Source of the DNA: Enterobacteriaceae bacterium UBA5654
GTDB taxonomy: Bacteria > Pseudomonadota > Gammaproteobacteria > Enterobacterales > Enterobacteriaceae
Reading direction: 5' to 3'
DNA length: 64,000 nucleotides
NCBI GenBank assembly: GCA_002421005.1
Contig: DIJC01000015.1
Coordinates: 83,715-147,714 of the forward strand
In this document: piece by piece, positions 17,171-24,543 of the stretch
How positions within the stretch are numbered: the first letter of the stretch is position 1
Layout: the number at the start of each line of letters is the position of its first letter
Notes under the pieces: model-generated
The model's input: the letters and a program-made list of their open reading frames with translations, nothing else
Databases searched by the model: none
Told to the model about the DNA's origin: nothing
Position numbers and translations under genes: made by a program

Positions 17171-17238
17171 ATTGTTTTTGGTTATCTCTTCAGCGCGTGC
17201 CGGAATCGAACCGGTGCCTTACAGCCTGGAGATACCCA
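17171..17238 (-). repeat. Degenerate tRNA-Gln-like tandem repeat, copy 3
   Basis: A 68-base unit, first in transcription order. It has one G fewer at the 5' end (TGGGTATC) and a one-base-shorter 3' spacer. It keeps GGCACCGG exactly as in real tRNA-Gln, which suggests it is closest to the ancestral copy. The same two-base loss in the anticodon arm is present as in the other two. Confidence 0.9.
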
Positions 17239-17297
17239 ATTGTTTGTTGGACTTAACGCCAACACCTGCGCTCATCGCAATGAACGTCTTTTAAATT

Positions 17298-17372
17298 TGG
17301 CTGGGGTACGAGGATTCGAACCTCGGAATGCCGGAATCAGAATCCGGTGCCTTACCGCTTGGCGATACCCCA
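17298..17372 (-). tRNA. glnV: tRNA-Gln (anticodon CTG)
   Basis: A 75-base gene with encoded CCA and intact arms; anticodon CTG. Same sequence as glnX. In transcription order it follows metU and is followed by a 59-base spacer containing a small hairpin (GTTGG/CCAAC) and then the three degenerate repeats. Confidence 0.97.
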
Positions 17373-17416
17373 ACAAATTTTGCGAAAATACCGGGTTGAC
17401 CCACTACTTTCTAATC

Positions 17417-17493
17417 TGGTGGCTACGACGGGATTCGAACCTGTGACCCCATCATTATGAGTGATGTGCTCTAACCAACTGAGCTACGTAGCC
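17417..17493 (-). tRNA. metU: tRNA-Met, elongator (anticodon CAT)
   Basis: A 77-base gene with encoded CCA; its sequence matches the elongator tRNA-Met of E. coli rather than initiator tRNA. It is identical to metT at 17866-17942, so the two copies can recombine and delete the tRNAs between them. Confidence 0.97.
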
Positions 17494-17510
17494 ATTTACT
17501 TCTTTTTGAC

Positions 17511-17585
17511 TGGCTGGGGTACCTGGATTCGAACCAGGGGATGCCGGTATCAAAAACCGGTGCCTTACCGCTTGGCGATACCCCA
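17511..17585 (-). tRNA. glnW: tRNA-Gln (anticodon TTG)
   Basis: A 75-base gene with encoded CCA; anticodon TTG at 17551-17553 (CAA on the plus strand). It differs from glnU by a single base next to the T arm (C for T on the minus strand). Confidence 0.96.
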
Positions 17586-17621
17586 ATGCCGTGAGCGGTA
17601 AAACCGCACTCATCAAAAATA

Positions 17622-17696
17622 TGGCTGGGGTACCTGGATTCGAACCAGGGAATGCCGGTATCAAAAACCGGTGCCTTACCGCTTGGCGATACCCCA
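17622..17696 (-). tRNA. glnU: tRNA-Gln (anticodon TTG)
   Basis: A 75-base gene with encoded CCA; anticodon TTG. Order and identity match the E. coli operon metT-leuW-glnU-glnW-metU-glnV-glnX. Confidence 0.96.
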
Positions 17697-17773
17697 ACAA
17701 CAAATCTTTTCAGATGGGAAAACTTCGGGCTATAAAACCGGAAGGCTCCCATCCGTGCAACGCTTATCGGAAA

Positions 17774-17858
17774 TGGTGCGGGAGGCGAGACTTGAACTCG
17801 CACACCTTGCGGCGCCAGAACCTAAATCTGGTGCGTCTACCAATTTCGCCACTCCCGC
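17774..17858 (-). tRNA. leuW: tRNA-Leu (anticodon TAG)
   Basis: An 85-base class II tRNA with long variable arm and encoded CCA; anticodon TAG. A 77-base spacer separates it from glnU. Confidence 0.97.
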
Positions 17859-17865
17859 AAAAAGA

Positions 17866-17942
17866 TGGTGGCTACGACGGGATTCGAACCTGTGACCCCA
17901 TCATTATGAGTGATGTGCTCTAACCAACTGAGCTACGTAGCC
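17866..17942 (-). tRNA. metT: tRNA-Met, elongator (anticodon CAT)
   Basis: A 77-base gene with encoded CCA, first gene of the operon and identical to metU. The promoter lies 39-67 bases upstream. Confidence 0.97.
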
Positions 17943-17980
17943 ATCTTTTTCCGCGTTACCTTATCGGCGTTGCGGGGCGC

Positions 17981-18009
17981 ATTATGCGTATTGGGCCTTG
18001 AAGCGTCAA
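17981..18009 (-). promoter_or_regulatory. Promoter of the tRNA operon
   Basis: On the minus strand -35 TTGACG and -10 CATAAT are 17 bp apart. The -10 is followed by GCGCCCCGC, a GC-rich discriminator typical of stringently controlled stable-RNA promoters. Confidence 0.88.
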
Positions 18010-18103
18010 CACCTTTTTCATCGAAAATGGCCTGAAAAAGACTGTTTGGTTAGGTTGCGAACAGCGTGACGCAATATTCGGCGATTATCAAAAACAGCAC
18101 GGC

Positions 18104-18134
18104 AAAAAAAGAAACGGACCCCGCAGGGTCCGTT
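18104..18134 (-). terminator. Terminator of asnB
   Basis: On the minus strand ACGGACCC-TGCG-GGGTCCGT is followed by TTCTTTTTTT, 15 bases after the asnB stop. Confidence 0.88.
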
Positions 18135-18149
18135 ATTGATAACGCAGAC

Positions 18150-19814
18150 TTATTTATAGGCGGACTGGTGTACGCCTACCGCGCGTCCTGATGGATCGTT
18201 CATGGTTTTGAAGGCTTCATCCCATTCGATGGCCTTCGCTGACGAACAGGCCACCGACGGACCGCCCGGTACGCATTCAGCGGCGCTCGGCACCGGGAAC
18301 AGCTCTTCGAAAATTTCGCGGTACAAATACGCTTCTTTTGACGACGGCGTGTTGTACGGGAAACGGAAGCTCGCGGTTTCCAGTTGCTGATCGGATACCT
18401 GCTTCGCCGCCACTTCTTTCAGCGTGTCGATCCAGCTATAGCCCACGCCATCGGAGAACTGCTCTTTCTGACGCCACGCCACGCTCGCCGGCAGATAAGA
18501 TTCAAAACATTCGCGCAGGATATGTTTTTCCATTTTGCCGTTGCCGCACATTTTATCCTGCGGGTTAATGCGCATCGCCACATCCAGGAATTTCTTGTCG
18601 AGGAACGGTACGCGGGCTTCCACGCCCCAGGCCGACATCGCTTTGTTAGCGCGGGCGCAGTCAAACATATGCAGCGCCTGAAGTTTTCGCACCGTTTCTT
18701 CATGCAGCTCTTTCGCATCCGGCGCTTTGTGGAAATAAAGGTAGCCGCCAAACACTTCGTCAGAGCCTTCGCCAGAAAGCACCATTTTAATGCCCATCGC
18801 TTTGATTTTACGCGACATCAGGTACATCGGCGTGGAGGCGCGAATGGTGGTCACATCATAGGTTTCGATGTGATAAATCACGTCGCGGATCGCGTCGAGA
18901 CCTTCCTGCACGGTGAAGTGGATCTCGTGATGCACGGTGCCCAGATGGTTAGCCACTTCCTGCGCGGCTTTCAGATCCGGCGCGCCTTCCAGCCCAACAG
19001 CGAAAGAGTGCAGTTGCGGCCACCAGGCTTCAGAGCGTTCCTGATCTTCCACGCGGCGGGCGGCGAATTTTTTGGTGATCGCCGAAATAACTGAAGAATC
19101 AAGACCGCCAGACAGCAGTACGCCATAAGGAACGTCGGACATCAGATGGCTTTTCACCGATTCTTCCAGCGCCTGACGCAGCGCGTTTTTGTCGGTGACG
19201 TTATCTTTTACCGCATCGTAGCTAAACCAGTCGCGATGATAATACGGGCGGATCTCGCCGTCCTGACTCCACAGATAGCTGCCCGCCGGGAACTCTTTAA
19301 TGGTGCGGCATACCGGCACCAGCGCTTTCATTTCTGAAGCAATATACAGGTTGCCATGCTCATCATGACCCATATACAGCGGGATAATACCGATGTGGTC
19401 ACGGCCAATCAGGTAAGCGTCTTTTTCGCTATCATACAGCACAAAGGCGAACATACCCTGCAATTCGTCGAGGAACTCCGGCCCTTTTTCCTGATACAGC
19501 GCGAGGATCACCTCGCAGTCGGAGCCGGTCTGGAAATGGTAGCGATCGCCATATTCGGCACGCAGCGCCTGATGGTTGTAGATTTCACCGTTGACCGCCA
19601 GCGCATGGGTTTTTTTATCGTTATACAGCGGCTGGGCACCGGCATTCACGTCAACAATGGACAGACGCTCATGCGCCAGAATGGCTTTATCGCTTGCGTA
19701 AACGCCGGACCAGTCGGGACCGCGATGACGCATCAGACGCGACAGCTCAAGCGCTTTTTTACGCAGTTCAACCGCGTCAGTTTTAATATCCAGTACGCCA
19801 AAAATAGAACACAT
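18150..19814 (-). CDS. asnB: AsnB, asparagine synthetase B (glutamine-hydrolysing)
   Basis: A 554-residue enzyme making asparagine from aspartate, ATP and glutamine. The start MCSIFGV is decisive: the cysteine after Met is the class II glutaminase nucleophile, so the in-frame 18-codon upstream extension is rejected. The glutaminase domain spans about 2-185 (RGPD at 31-34, NGEIYN 75-80) and the synthetase PP-loop is SGGLDSS at 235-241. Length equals E. coli AsnB. It stands alone between the tRNA operon and nagD. Confidence 0.98.
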   Translation of the reverse strand: MCSIFGVLDIKTDAVELRKKALELSRLMRHRGPDWSGVYASDKAILAHERLSIVDVNAGAQPLYNDKKTHALAVNGEIYNHQALRAEYGDRYHFQTGSDCEVILALYQEKGPEFLDELQGMFAFVLYDSEKDAYLIGRDHIGIIPLYMGHDEHGNLYIASEMKALVPVCRTIKEFPAGSYLWSQDGEIRPYYHRDWFSYDAVKDNVTDKNALRQALEESVKSHLMSDVPYGVLLSGGLDSSVISAITKKFAARRVEDQERSEAWWPQLHSFAVGLEGAPDLKAAQEVANHLGTVHHEIHFTVQEGLDAIRDVIYHIETYDVTTIRASTPMYLMSRKIKAMGIKMVLSGEGSDEVFGGYLYFHKAPDAKELHEETVRKLQALHMFDCARANKAMSAWGVEARVPFLDKKFLDVAMRINPQDKMCGNGKMEKHILRECFESYLPASVAWRQKEQFSDGVGYSWIDTLKEVAAKQVSDQQLETASFRFPYNTPSSKEAYLYREIFEELFPVPSAAECVPGGPSVACSSAKAIEWDEAFKTMNDPSGRAVGVHQSAYK

Positions 19815-20030
19815 AACCTTCTCCGTTAACCCTGTTGCCTTTAATGCCTGCTTAAGAAAATGCCGCAAAGCGGGGCAGGGCGCAAGGGTTTTGGCTGCCA
19901 GATCGTAAAAAGTGCAATGATGATTATTGGATGTTGAAAAAAGAATACCTTTTGCGCGCTAACATTAGCGGATCTGCATTATTTTGACGTTTTTATTAAA
20001 CGAGATGTTTTCCAGACGGGGTAAACGTAA

Positions 20031-20056
20031 AAAACCACGTCCGCAGACGTGGTTTT
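20031..20056 (-). terminator. Terminator of the nagBACD operon
   Basis: AAAACCACGTC-CGCA-GACGTGGTTTT, an 11-bp perfect stem starting two bases after the nagD stop. Confidence 0.88.
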
Positions 20057-20058
20057 GC

Positions 20059-20811
20059 TCAGATGATGTCAATCTCTGCCACCGAGGGATAAATCCACGA
20101 CGGGCGAAAAGGCATACTGTCGATGTCATCAATAGTCGATACGCCAGAGAGCACCAGAATCGTCTCCAGCCCGGCCTGAAAACCAGCGAGGATATCGGTG
20201 CGCAGGTTATCGCCGACGATTACCGTCTGTTCGGAATGCGCCTGCATGGTATTCAGTGCCGCGCGGATGATCCACGGACTGGGCTTGCCAACGCAAAACG
20301 GCTTACGCCCGGAGATTTTTTCGATACCCGCGCAGAGCGCGCCGCAGGCGGGATAAAAACCGCGCCCGTGGGTGTCCGGGTTCGTGGCGATAAACCGCGC
20401 GCCGTTAGCCACAAAGAAAGCAGCCTTATACATCATCTCCCAGTTATAGGAGCGGGTTTCGCCGACGATCACAAAGTCCGGGTTAACGTCGGTGATGGTA
20501 AACCCGGCTTTATATAATTCGTGGATCAGCGCGCCCTCGCCAACGACGTAGGCTTTTTTCCCTTCCTGACGGCGCAGGAAATCGGCGGTCGCCATCGCGG
20601 AGGTATAGAAAACGCTGTCAGGGACATCAATACCGGCGGTCGCAAACCGGTTCGCCAGATCCTGTCCGGTCTGCGAAGGGTAGTTAGTCAGCAGCACCAG
20701 CGGCAGGCCTTTTTCCAGAATGCGCGTTAAGAACTCCGCTGCGCCCGGCACGGCGACGTTATCGTGCATCAGCACGCCGTCGATATCACAAATAATGTTC
20801 TGAATGGTCAT
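20059..20811 (-). CDS. nagD: NagD, HAD-family nucleotide/sugar phosphatase
   Basis: A 250-residue HAD phosphatase of the NagD type (class IIA), acting in vitro on nucleoside monophosphates such as UMP. HAD motif I is DIDGVL (D9, D11), motif II LTNYPS around 41-46, and motif III VGKPSPW with GDNLRTDI near 195-207. The ATG yielding MTIQNIICDIDG is chosen to match E. coli; the 15-codon upstream extension reads through the ERIC-flanking spacer. It is the last gene of nagBACD; its role in amino-sugar use is unproven. Confidence 0.96.
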   Translation of the reverse strand: MTIQNIICDIDGVLMHDNVAVPGAAEFLTRILEKGLPLVLLTNYPSQTGQDLANRFATAGIDVPDSVFYTSAMATADFLRRQEGKKAYVVGEGALIHELYKAGFTITDVNPDFVIVGETRSYNWEMMYKAAFFVANGARFIATNPDTHGRGFYPACGALCAGIEKISGRKPFCVGKPSPWIIRAALNTMQAHSEQTVIVGDNLRTDILAGFQAGLETILVLSGVSTIDDIDSMPFRPSWIYPSVAEIDII

Positions 20812-20844
20812 GGACAACCTGTTTTCGGCAATAAGGTGACAATA

Positions 20845-20970
20845 TATACCCGTCATACTTCAAATTGCAGGTGCGTTAGCTGCGTTCACTCACCCGAATC
20901 ACTTACTACAGTAGGATCATCGGGATTCGTTCTCTTGCCGCCTTCCTGCAAATTGAATTATTCAGGGTAG
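20845..20970. repeat. ERIC element (about 126 bp) between nagC and nagD
   Basis: The sequence begins TATACCCGTCATACTTCAA and ends TGAATTATTCAGGGTA, with the inner halves (CTGCGTTCACTCACC, TCATCGGGATTCGTTC) matching the enterobacterial repetitive intergenic consensus. Total length is about 126 bp, the usual full size. It is an imperfect palindrome and will fold in the nagBACD transcript. Confidence 0.92.
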
Positions 20971-20984
20971 AGGTCAGGATAGCG

Positions 20985-22205
20985 TTAACTTTCCAGCAGG
21001 CGCTGGAGCAAAATGCCGTTCAGCATGGCGCGTTTAACCAGCGCGAAAGCGCCAATCGCCGAACGGTGATCGAGGGTAGAGCGCACTACCGGCAGATTTT
21101 TACGGAATGCCTGCAGTGCCTGGGTATTAATGCAGCTTTCGATGGCGGGCAGGAGAATTTTTTCAGCCTCGACGATTTCCCCGGCGATCACCACTTTCTG
21201 CGGATTAAACAGGTTGATGGCAATCGCGATGGTTTTACCCAGGTGGCGTCCGACGTGTTCAATGACTTCCATCGCCAGCGCGTCGCCTTTATTCGCCGCT
21301 TTGCAGATGGCTTTAATATTGCACTCTTCCAGCTTCACCCGGCTTTGATGGCCTTTTTCCAGCAGTTGACGCACGCGCTGTTCAATAGCGGCGTTAGCGG
21401 CGATGGTTTCCAGACAGCCAAAATTACCGCAGTGACAGCGCTCGCCCAGCGGATCGACCTGAATATGGCCGATTTCCCCAACGTTACCGTTGCGGCCGAT
21501 GAAAATGCGCCCGTTGGAGATGATCCCCGCCCCGGTTCCGCGATGCACGCGCACAAGGATGGAGTCCGCGCTGTCCTGGCTTGCGCCAAAATAATGCTCC
21601 GCCAGGGCGAGGCTGCGGATATCGTGGCCGACAAAACAGGTAATATTGAAGCGTTTTTCCAGCGCTCCGACCAGCGACCAGTTCTCAACCTGGATATGCG
21701 GCATATAGCGAATAATGCCGCTTTCAGGATCGACCAGCCCCGGCAGGATCACCGAAATGGCAATCAGTTCGCGAATTTTACGCTGGCAGGTGTCAATAAA
21801 CAGGGCGATGGTGTTGAGCAGCGCGTGTTCCAGCGTCTCCTGGGTGCGCTCCGGCAGTGGATAGTGCTCTTCCGCCAGCACCTTACTGCTTAAATCATAC
21901 AGCGTCAGCGTGGTGTCATAACGACCCAGGCGCACGCCGATAGCATGAAAGTTGCGGGTTTCAGTAACGATTGAGATAGCGCGGCGGCCTCCGGTCGAGG
22001 CCTGCTGATCCACTTCTTTGATCAAACCGCGTTCAATAAGCTGACGCGTGATTTTGGTCACGCTGGCGGGCGCAAGCTGGCTTTGCTCGGCGATCTGAAT
22101 GCGCGAAATAGGCCCGTGCTGATCAATCAGGCGGTAGACAGCCGCACCGTTGAGCTGCTTAACGAGGTCAACATTACCAATCTGAGCTTGTCCGCCTGAT
22201 GTCAT
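20985..22205 (-). CDS. nagC: NagC, GlcNAc-6-phosphate-responsive repressor (ROK family)
   Basis: A 406-residue regulator equal in length to E. coli NagC. A winged-helix HTH occupies about residues 15-80 (ISRIQIAEQSQLAPASVTKI). The ROK domain has the zinc motif with H247, C257, C259 and C264 (GERCHCGNFGC). It represses nagB, nagE and chiP and is released by GlcNAc-6-phosphate made by NagE. Candidate NagC boxes are visible in this window at 24314, 24411, 28394 and 28597. The gene begins nine bases after nagA. Confidence 0.97.
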   Translation of the reverse strand: MTSGGQAQIGNVDLVKQLNGAAVYRLIDQHGPISRIQIAEQSQLAPASVTKITRQLIERGLIKEVDQQASTGGRRAISIVTETRNFHAIGVRLGRYDTTLTLYDLSSKVLAEEHYPLPERTQETLEHALLNTIALFIDTCQRKIRELIAISVILPGLVDPESGIIRYMPHIQVENWSLVGALEKRFNITCFVGHDIRSLALAEHYFGASQDSADSILVRVHRGTGAGIISNGRIFIGRNGNVGEIGHIQVDPLGERCHCGNFGCLETIAANAAIEQRVRQLLEKGHQSRVKLEECNIKAICKAANKGDALAMEVIEHVGRHLGKTIAIAINLFNPQKVVIAGEIVEAEKILLPAIESCINTQALQAFRKNLPVVRSTLDHRSAIGAFALVKRAMLNGILLQRLLES

Positions 22206-22214
22206 ACTTTTTCT

Positions 22215-23363
22215 TTACCCGTTGACGACCTCGTTACCATTAACGATGGTCTTAATGATTTTGTAATCGCGCGTGAAGGCGGTCAGGTTAGCGACCATTC
22301 CCGGTGCAATGCTGCCGAGCTGTTTGTCCACGCCGATGGCGCGAGCCGGATACAGCGTTGCCATACGCAGCGCTTCATCAAGCGCGATGTTGACGTGTTC
22401 CACCAGGTTGCGCACGCCTTCGATCATGGTCAGCGACGAGCCGCTCAGGGTGCCGTTTTCATCCACGCACAGTCCATTGCGGTAGTATATTGTTTTACCA
22501 GCAAAAATGAACTGGTCAATATCAGCGCCTGCGGGCGCGGTCGCATCCGTAACCAGACAAAGTTTATCGCCTTTAAGGCGTTTGGCGTTACGAATATTCA
22601 CATAATCAACGTGTAAGCCATCGGCAATAATCCCGCACCACACGTCCGGCTCATCGAAAATGGCCCCAATCAGACCGGGTTCACGTCCGCTGATATAAGG
22701 CATTGCGTTGTACAGGTGGGTGGCGAAGGTGATCCCGGCGCGAAAGCCGCGTTTAGCTTCTTTTACCGTCGCATTGGAATGACCGGCGGAAACCACAATG
22801 CCCGACGCCGCCAGTTTGCTGATGACCTCTGGTGCAACCTGTTCCGGGGCAAGGGTGATTTTGGTGATGACATCGGCGTTTGCGCAGAGGAAATCGACCA
22901 GCGCGGCATCCGGCATCCGCACAAACTGCGGATTATGCGTGCCTTTCTTGACGATATTCAGCCACGGCCCTTCCAGATGCAGACCCAGCGCCTGATGCGG
23001 ATGTTTCGCCAGGTACTCGCGCATCACGCGCACGCCCTGTTTCATCAGATCGTCGCTGGTGGTAATCAGCGTCGGCAGGTAGCTGGTGCAGCCCGATTTT
23101 TCATTGGCGCGCTGCATAATTTCAAGCGTTTCCACGCTTACGGCTTCTGCGGTGTCATTAAACTGCACGCCGCCGCAGCCGTTAAGCTGGACATCAATAA
23201 AACCGGGGGAAACGATGGCTCCGTCCAGCGAACGCTGTTCGATATCCGGTGAGAGTTCTGCCAGCGGACAGAGACGTTCGATCAGGCCATTAGCGATGAC
23301 AATCGCATGGTCATCAAGGATTTCGTGACCGGTATAAATCCGGCCGTGGGTTAATGCATACAT
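22215..23363 (-). CDS. nagA: NagA, N-acetylglucosamine-6-phosphate deacetylase
   Basis: A 382-residue amidohydrolase releasing acetate from GlcNAc-6-P to give glucosamine-6-P. The metal and catalytic residues are in the E. coli positions: E131 (HLEGPW), H195 (AGHSN), H216 (THLYNAM) and D273 (VTDATAPAG). Product goes to NagB, encoded 52 bases upstream. Length and start (MYALTHGRIYTG) match the E. coli enzyme. Confidence 0.97.
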   Translation of the reverse strand: MYALTHGRIYTGHEILDDHAIVIANGLIERLCPLAELSPDIEQRSLDGAIVSPGFIDVQLNGCGGVQFNDTAEAVSVETLEIMQRANEKSGCTSYLPTLITTSDDLMKQGVRVMREYLAKHPHQALGLHLEGPWLNIVKKGTHNPQFVRMPDAALVDFLCANADVITKITLAPEQVAPEVISKLAASGIVVSAGHSNATVKEAKRGFRAGITFATHLYNAMPYISGREPGLIGAIFDEPDVWCGIIADGLHVDYVNIRNAKRLKGDKLCLVTDATAPAGADIDQFIFAGKTIYYRNGLCVDENGTLSGSSLTMIEGVRNLVEHVNIALDEALRMATLYPARAIGVDKQLGSIAPGMVANLTAFTRDYKIIKTIVNGNEVVNG

Positions 23364-23415
23364 GTCGACCCCCGGTGGTAAAAATTAACCGTCCCGCAGG
23401 ACGGTAACGTCATTC

Positions 23416-24216
23416 TTACAGACCTTTGATATTTTCGGCTTCTAACTCGTTGAAGTATTTCAGCGTCTTCACTTTCAGTTCCATCGTGGATGGCTCATCG
23501 CACACCACAATTGCTTTCGGATGCAGTTGCAGGCAGCTAATGGTCCACATGTGGTTCACGTTGCCTTCAACCGCCGCCTGAAGCGCCAGCGCTTTCACAT
23601 TGCCCAGCACCAGAATCATCACTTCTTCCGCATCCAGCAGGGTGCCAACGCCCACGGTCAGGGCATATTTTGGCACCTGATTGACGTCGTTATCAAAGAA
23701 GCGAGAGTTTGCCACGCGGGTGTCATGGGTCAGCGTTTTAATACGAGTACGCGATGCCAGAGAAGAAGCCGGTTCGTTAAACGCGATATGACCATCGTTG
23801 CCTACGCCGCCCATAAACAGGTGGATTTTGCCGTAAGAACGAATTTTTTCTTCATAACGACGACATTCTGCGTCAATATCCGGCGCGTTACCATTCAGCA
23901 GATTGATGTTTTCTGCCGGGATGTCAACATGATCGAAAAAGTTGTGGTGCATAAAGCTGTAGTAGCTTTCCGGGTGTTCTTTCGGCAGGCCAACGTACTC
24001 GTCCATGTTAAAGGTCACAACATGCTTAAAGCTCACTTCGCCTGCTTTGTGCATCTCAACCAGCGCTTTATAAGCAGTCAGCGGGGTGCCACCGGTAGGC
24101 AGGCCAAGAATAAACGGGCGATCCGCAGTCGGTTTGAAGGCGTTGATGCGGTTAACGATGTGACGTGCTGCCCATTTTCCGACCTGATCGGCCGTTGCCA
24201 GTGGAATCAGTCTCAT
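23416..24216 (-). CDS. nagB: NagB, glucosamine-6-phosphate deaminase
   Basis: A 266-residue enzyme converting glucosamine-6-P to fructose-6-P and ammonia, allosterically activated by GlcNAc-6-P. Active-site residues D72, D141, H143 and E148 are all present (FNMDEY; GNDGHIAFNEP). The ATG giving MRLIPL is chosen; the 26-codon upstream extension covers the regulatory region and has no family match. First gene of nagBACD, divergent from nagE. Confidence 0.98.
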   Translation of the reverse strand: MRLIPLATADQVGKWAARHIVNRINAFKPTADRPFILGLPTGGTPLTAYKALVEMHKAGEVSFKHVVTFNMDEYVGLPKEHPESYYSFMHHNFFDHVDIPAENINLLNGNAPDIDAECRRYEEKIRSYGKIHLFMGGVGNDGHIAFNEPASSLASRTRIKTLTHDTRVANSRFFDNDVNQVPKYALTVGVGTLLDAEEVMILVLGNVKALALQAAVEGNVNHMWTISCLQLHPKAIVVCDEPSTMELKVKTLKYFNELEAENIKGL

Positions 24217-24313
24217 TTTTTCACCTCTGAAGTATAAGAAAAAAGTGTGCAGATTGAGCGTGTATCCAGTGATAAGAGTAATGCACTTTGCCACCGAGCG
24301 GGGTCAATCCGTT

Positions 24314-24338
24314 TTGATTTTTTGAATAATAAAATAAG
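24314..24338 (-). promoter_or_regulatory. NagC box on the nagB side
   Basis: The minus strand reads TTATTTTATTATTCAAAAAA, resembling the nagB operator of E. coli (TTATTTT then AT-rich). With the box at 24411 it would let NagC form a repression loop across the divergent promoters; centre spacing is about 95 bp, nine helical turns. Confidence 0.55.
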
Positions 24339-24382
24339 TTTTGTCATGTGACCAGCGATATGGCGAAGTTAATACGATATTT

Positions 24383-24398
24383 GGTGATTGGAGTCACA
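24383..24398. promoter_or_regulatory. CRP site between nagB and nagE
   Basis: GGTGA-TTGGAG-TCACA closely fits the CRP consensus TGTGA-N6-TCACA. It sits between the two NagC boxes, as in E. coli where cAMP-CRP activates both nag transcripts. Confidence 0.75.
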
Positions 24399-24410
24399 AA
24401 AAAGAGGTGT

Positions 24411-24431
24411 TTAATTTGCGATACGAATTAA
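24411..24431 (+). promoter_or_regulatory. NagC box on the nagE side
   Basis: TTAATT-TGCGATACG-AATTAA is a palindrome with 6-bp perfect arms and the central TGCG-A-TACG core typical of NagC boxes. It lies 112 bases upstream of the nagE ATG. The divergent gap 24217-24543 holds no gene. Confidence 0.75.
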
Positions 24432-24543
24432 TTTTCCAGACACTCATAAGCTAGGTGAATGTAAGTGATGGTTAGTATATTTATCTCACAATAAAAAGGC
24501 TGTTTTAAACAAGCCTTATCAGGGTCTCATAGGGGGAACAGGA

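Noticed and set aside
17031..17238. Possible CRISPR-like array of about 70-bp repeats
   Set aside because: Repeat and spacer cannot be separated; the whole unit repeats, only three copies exist, and the unit is clearly derived from tRNA-Gln. No cas genes nearby.
16946..17446. A 166-codon plus-strand open frame across the tRNA cluster
   Set aside because: It is antisense to the tRNA genes and repeats, and the peptide is the same tRNA sequence translated several times over. Similar frames at 17005-17256 and 17471-17803 have the same origin.
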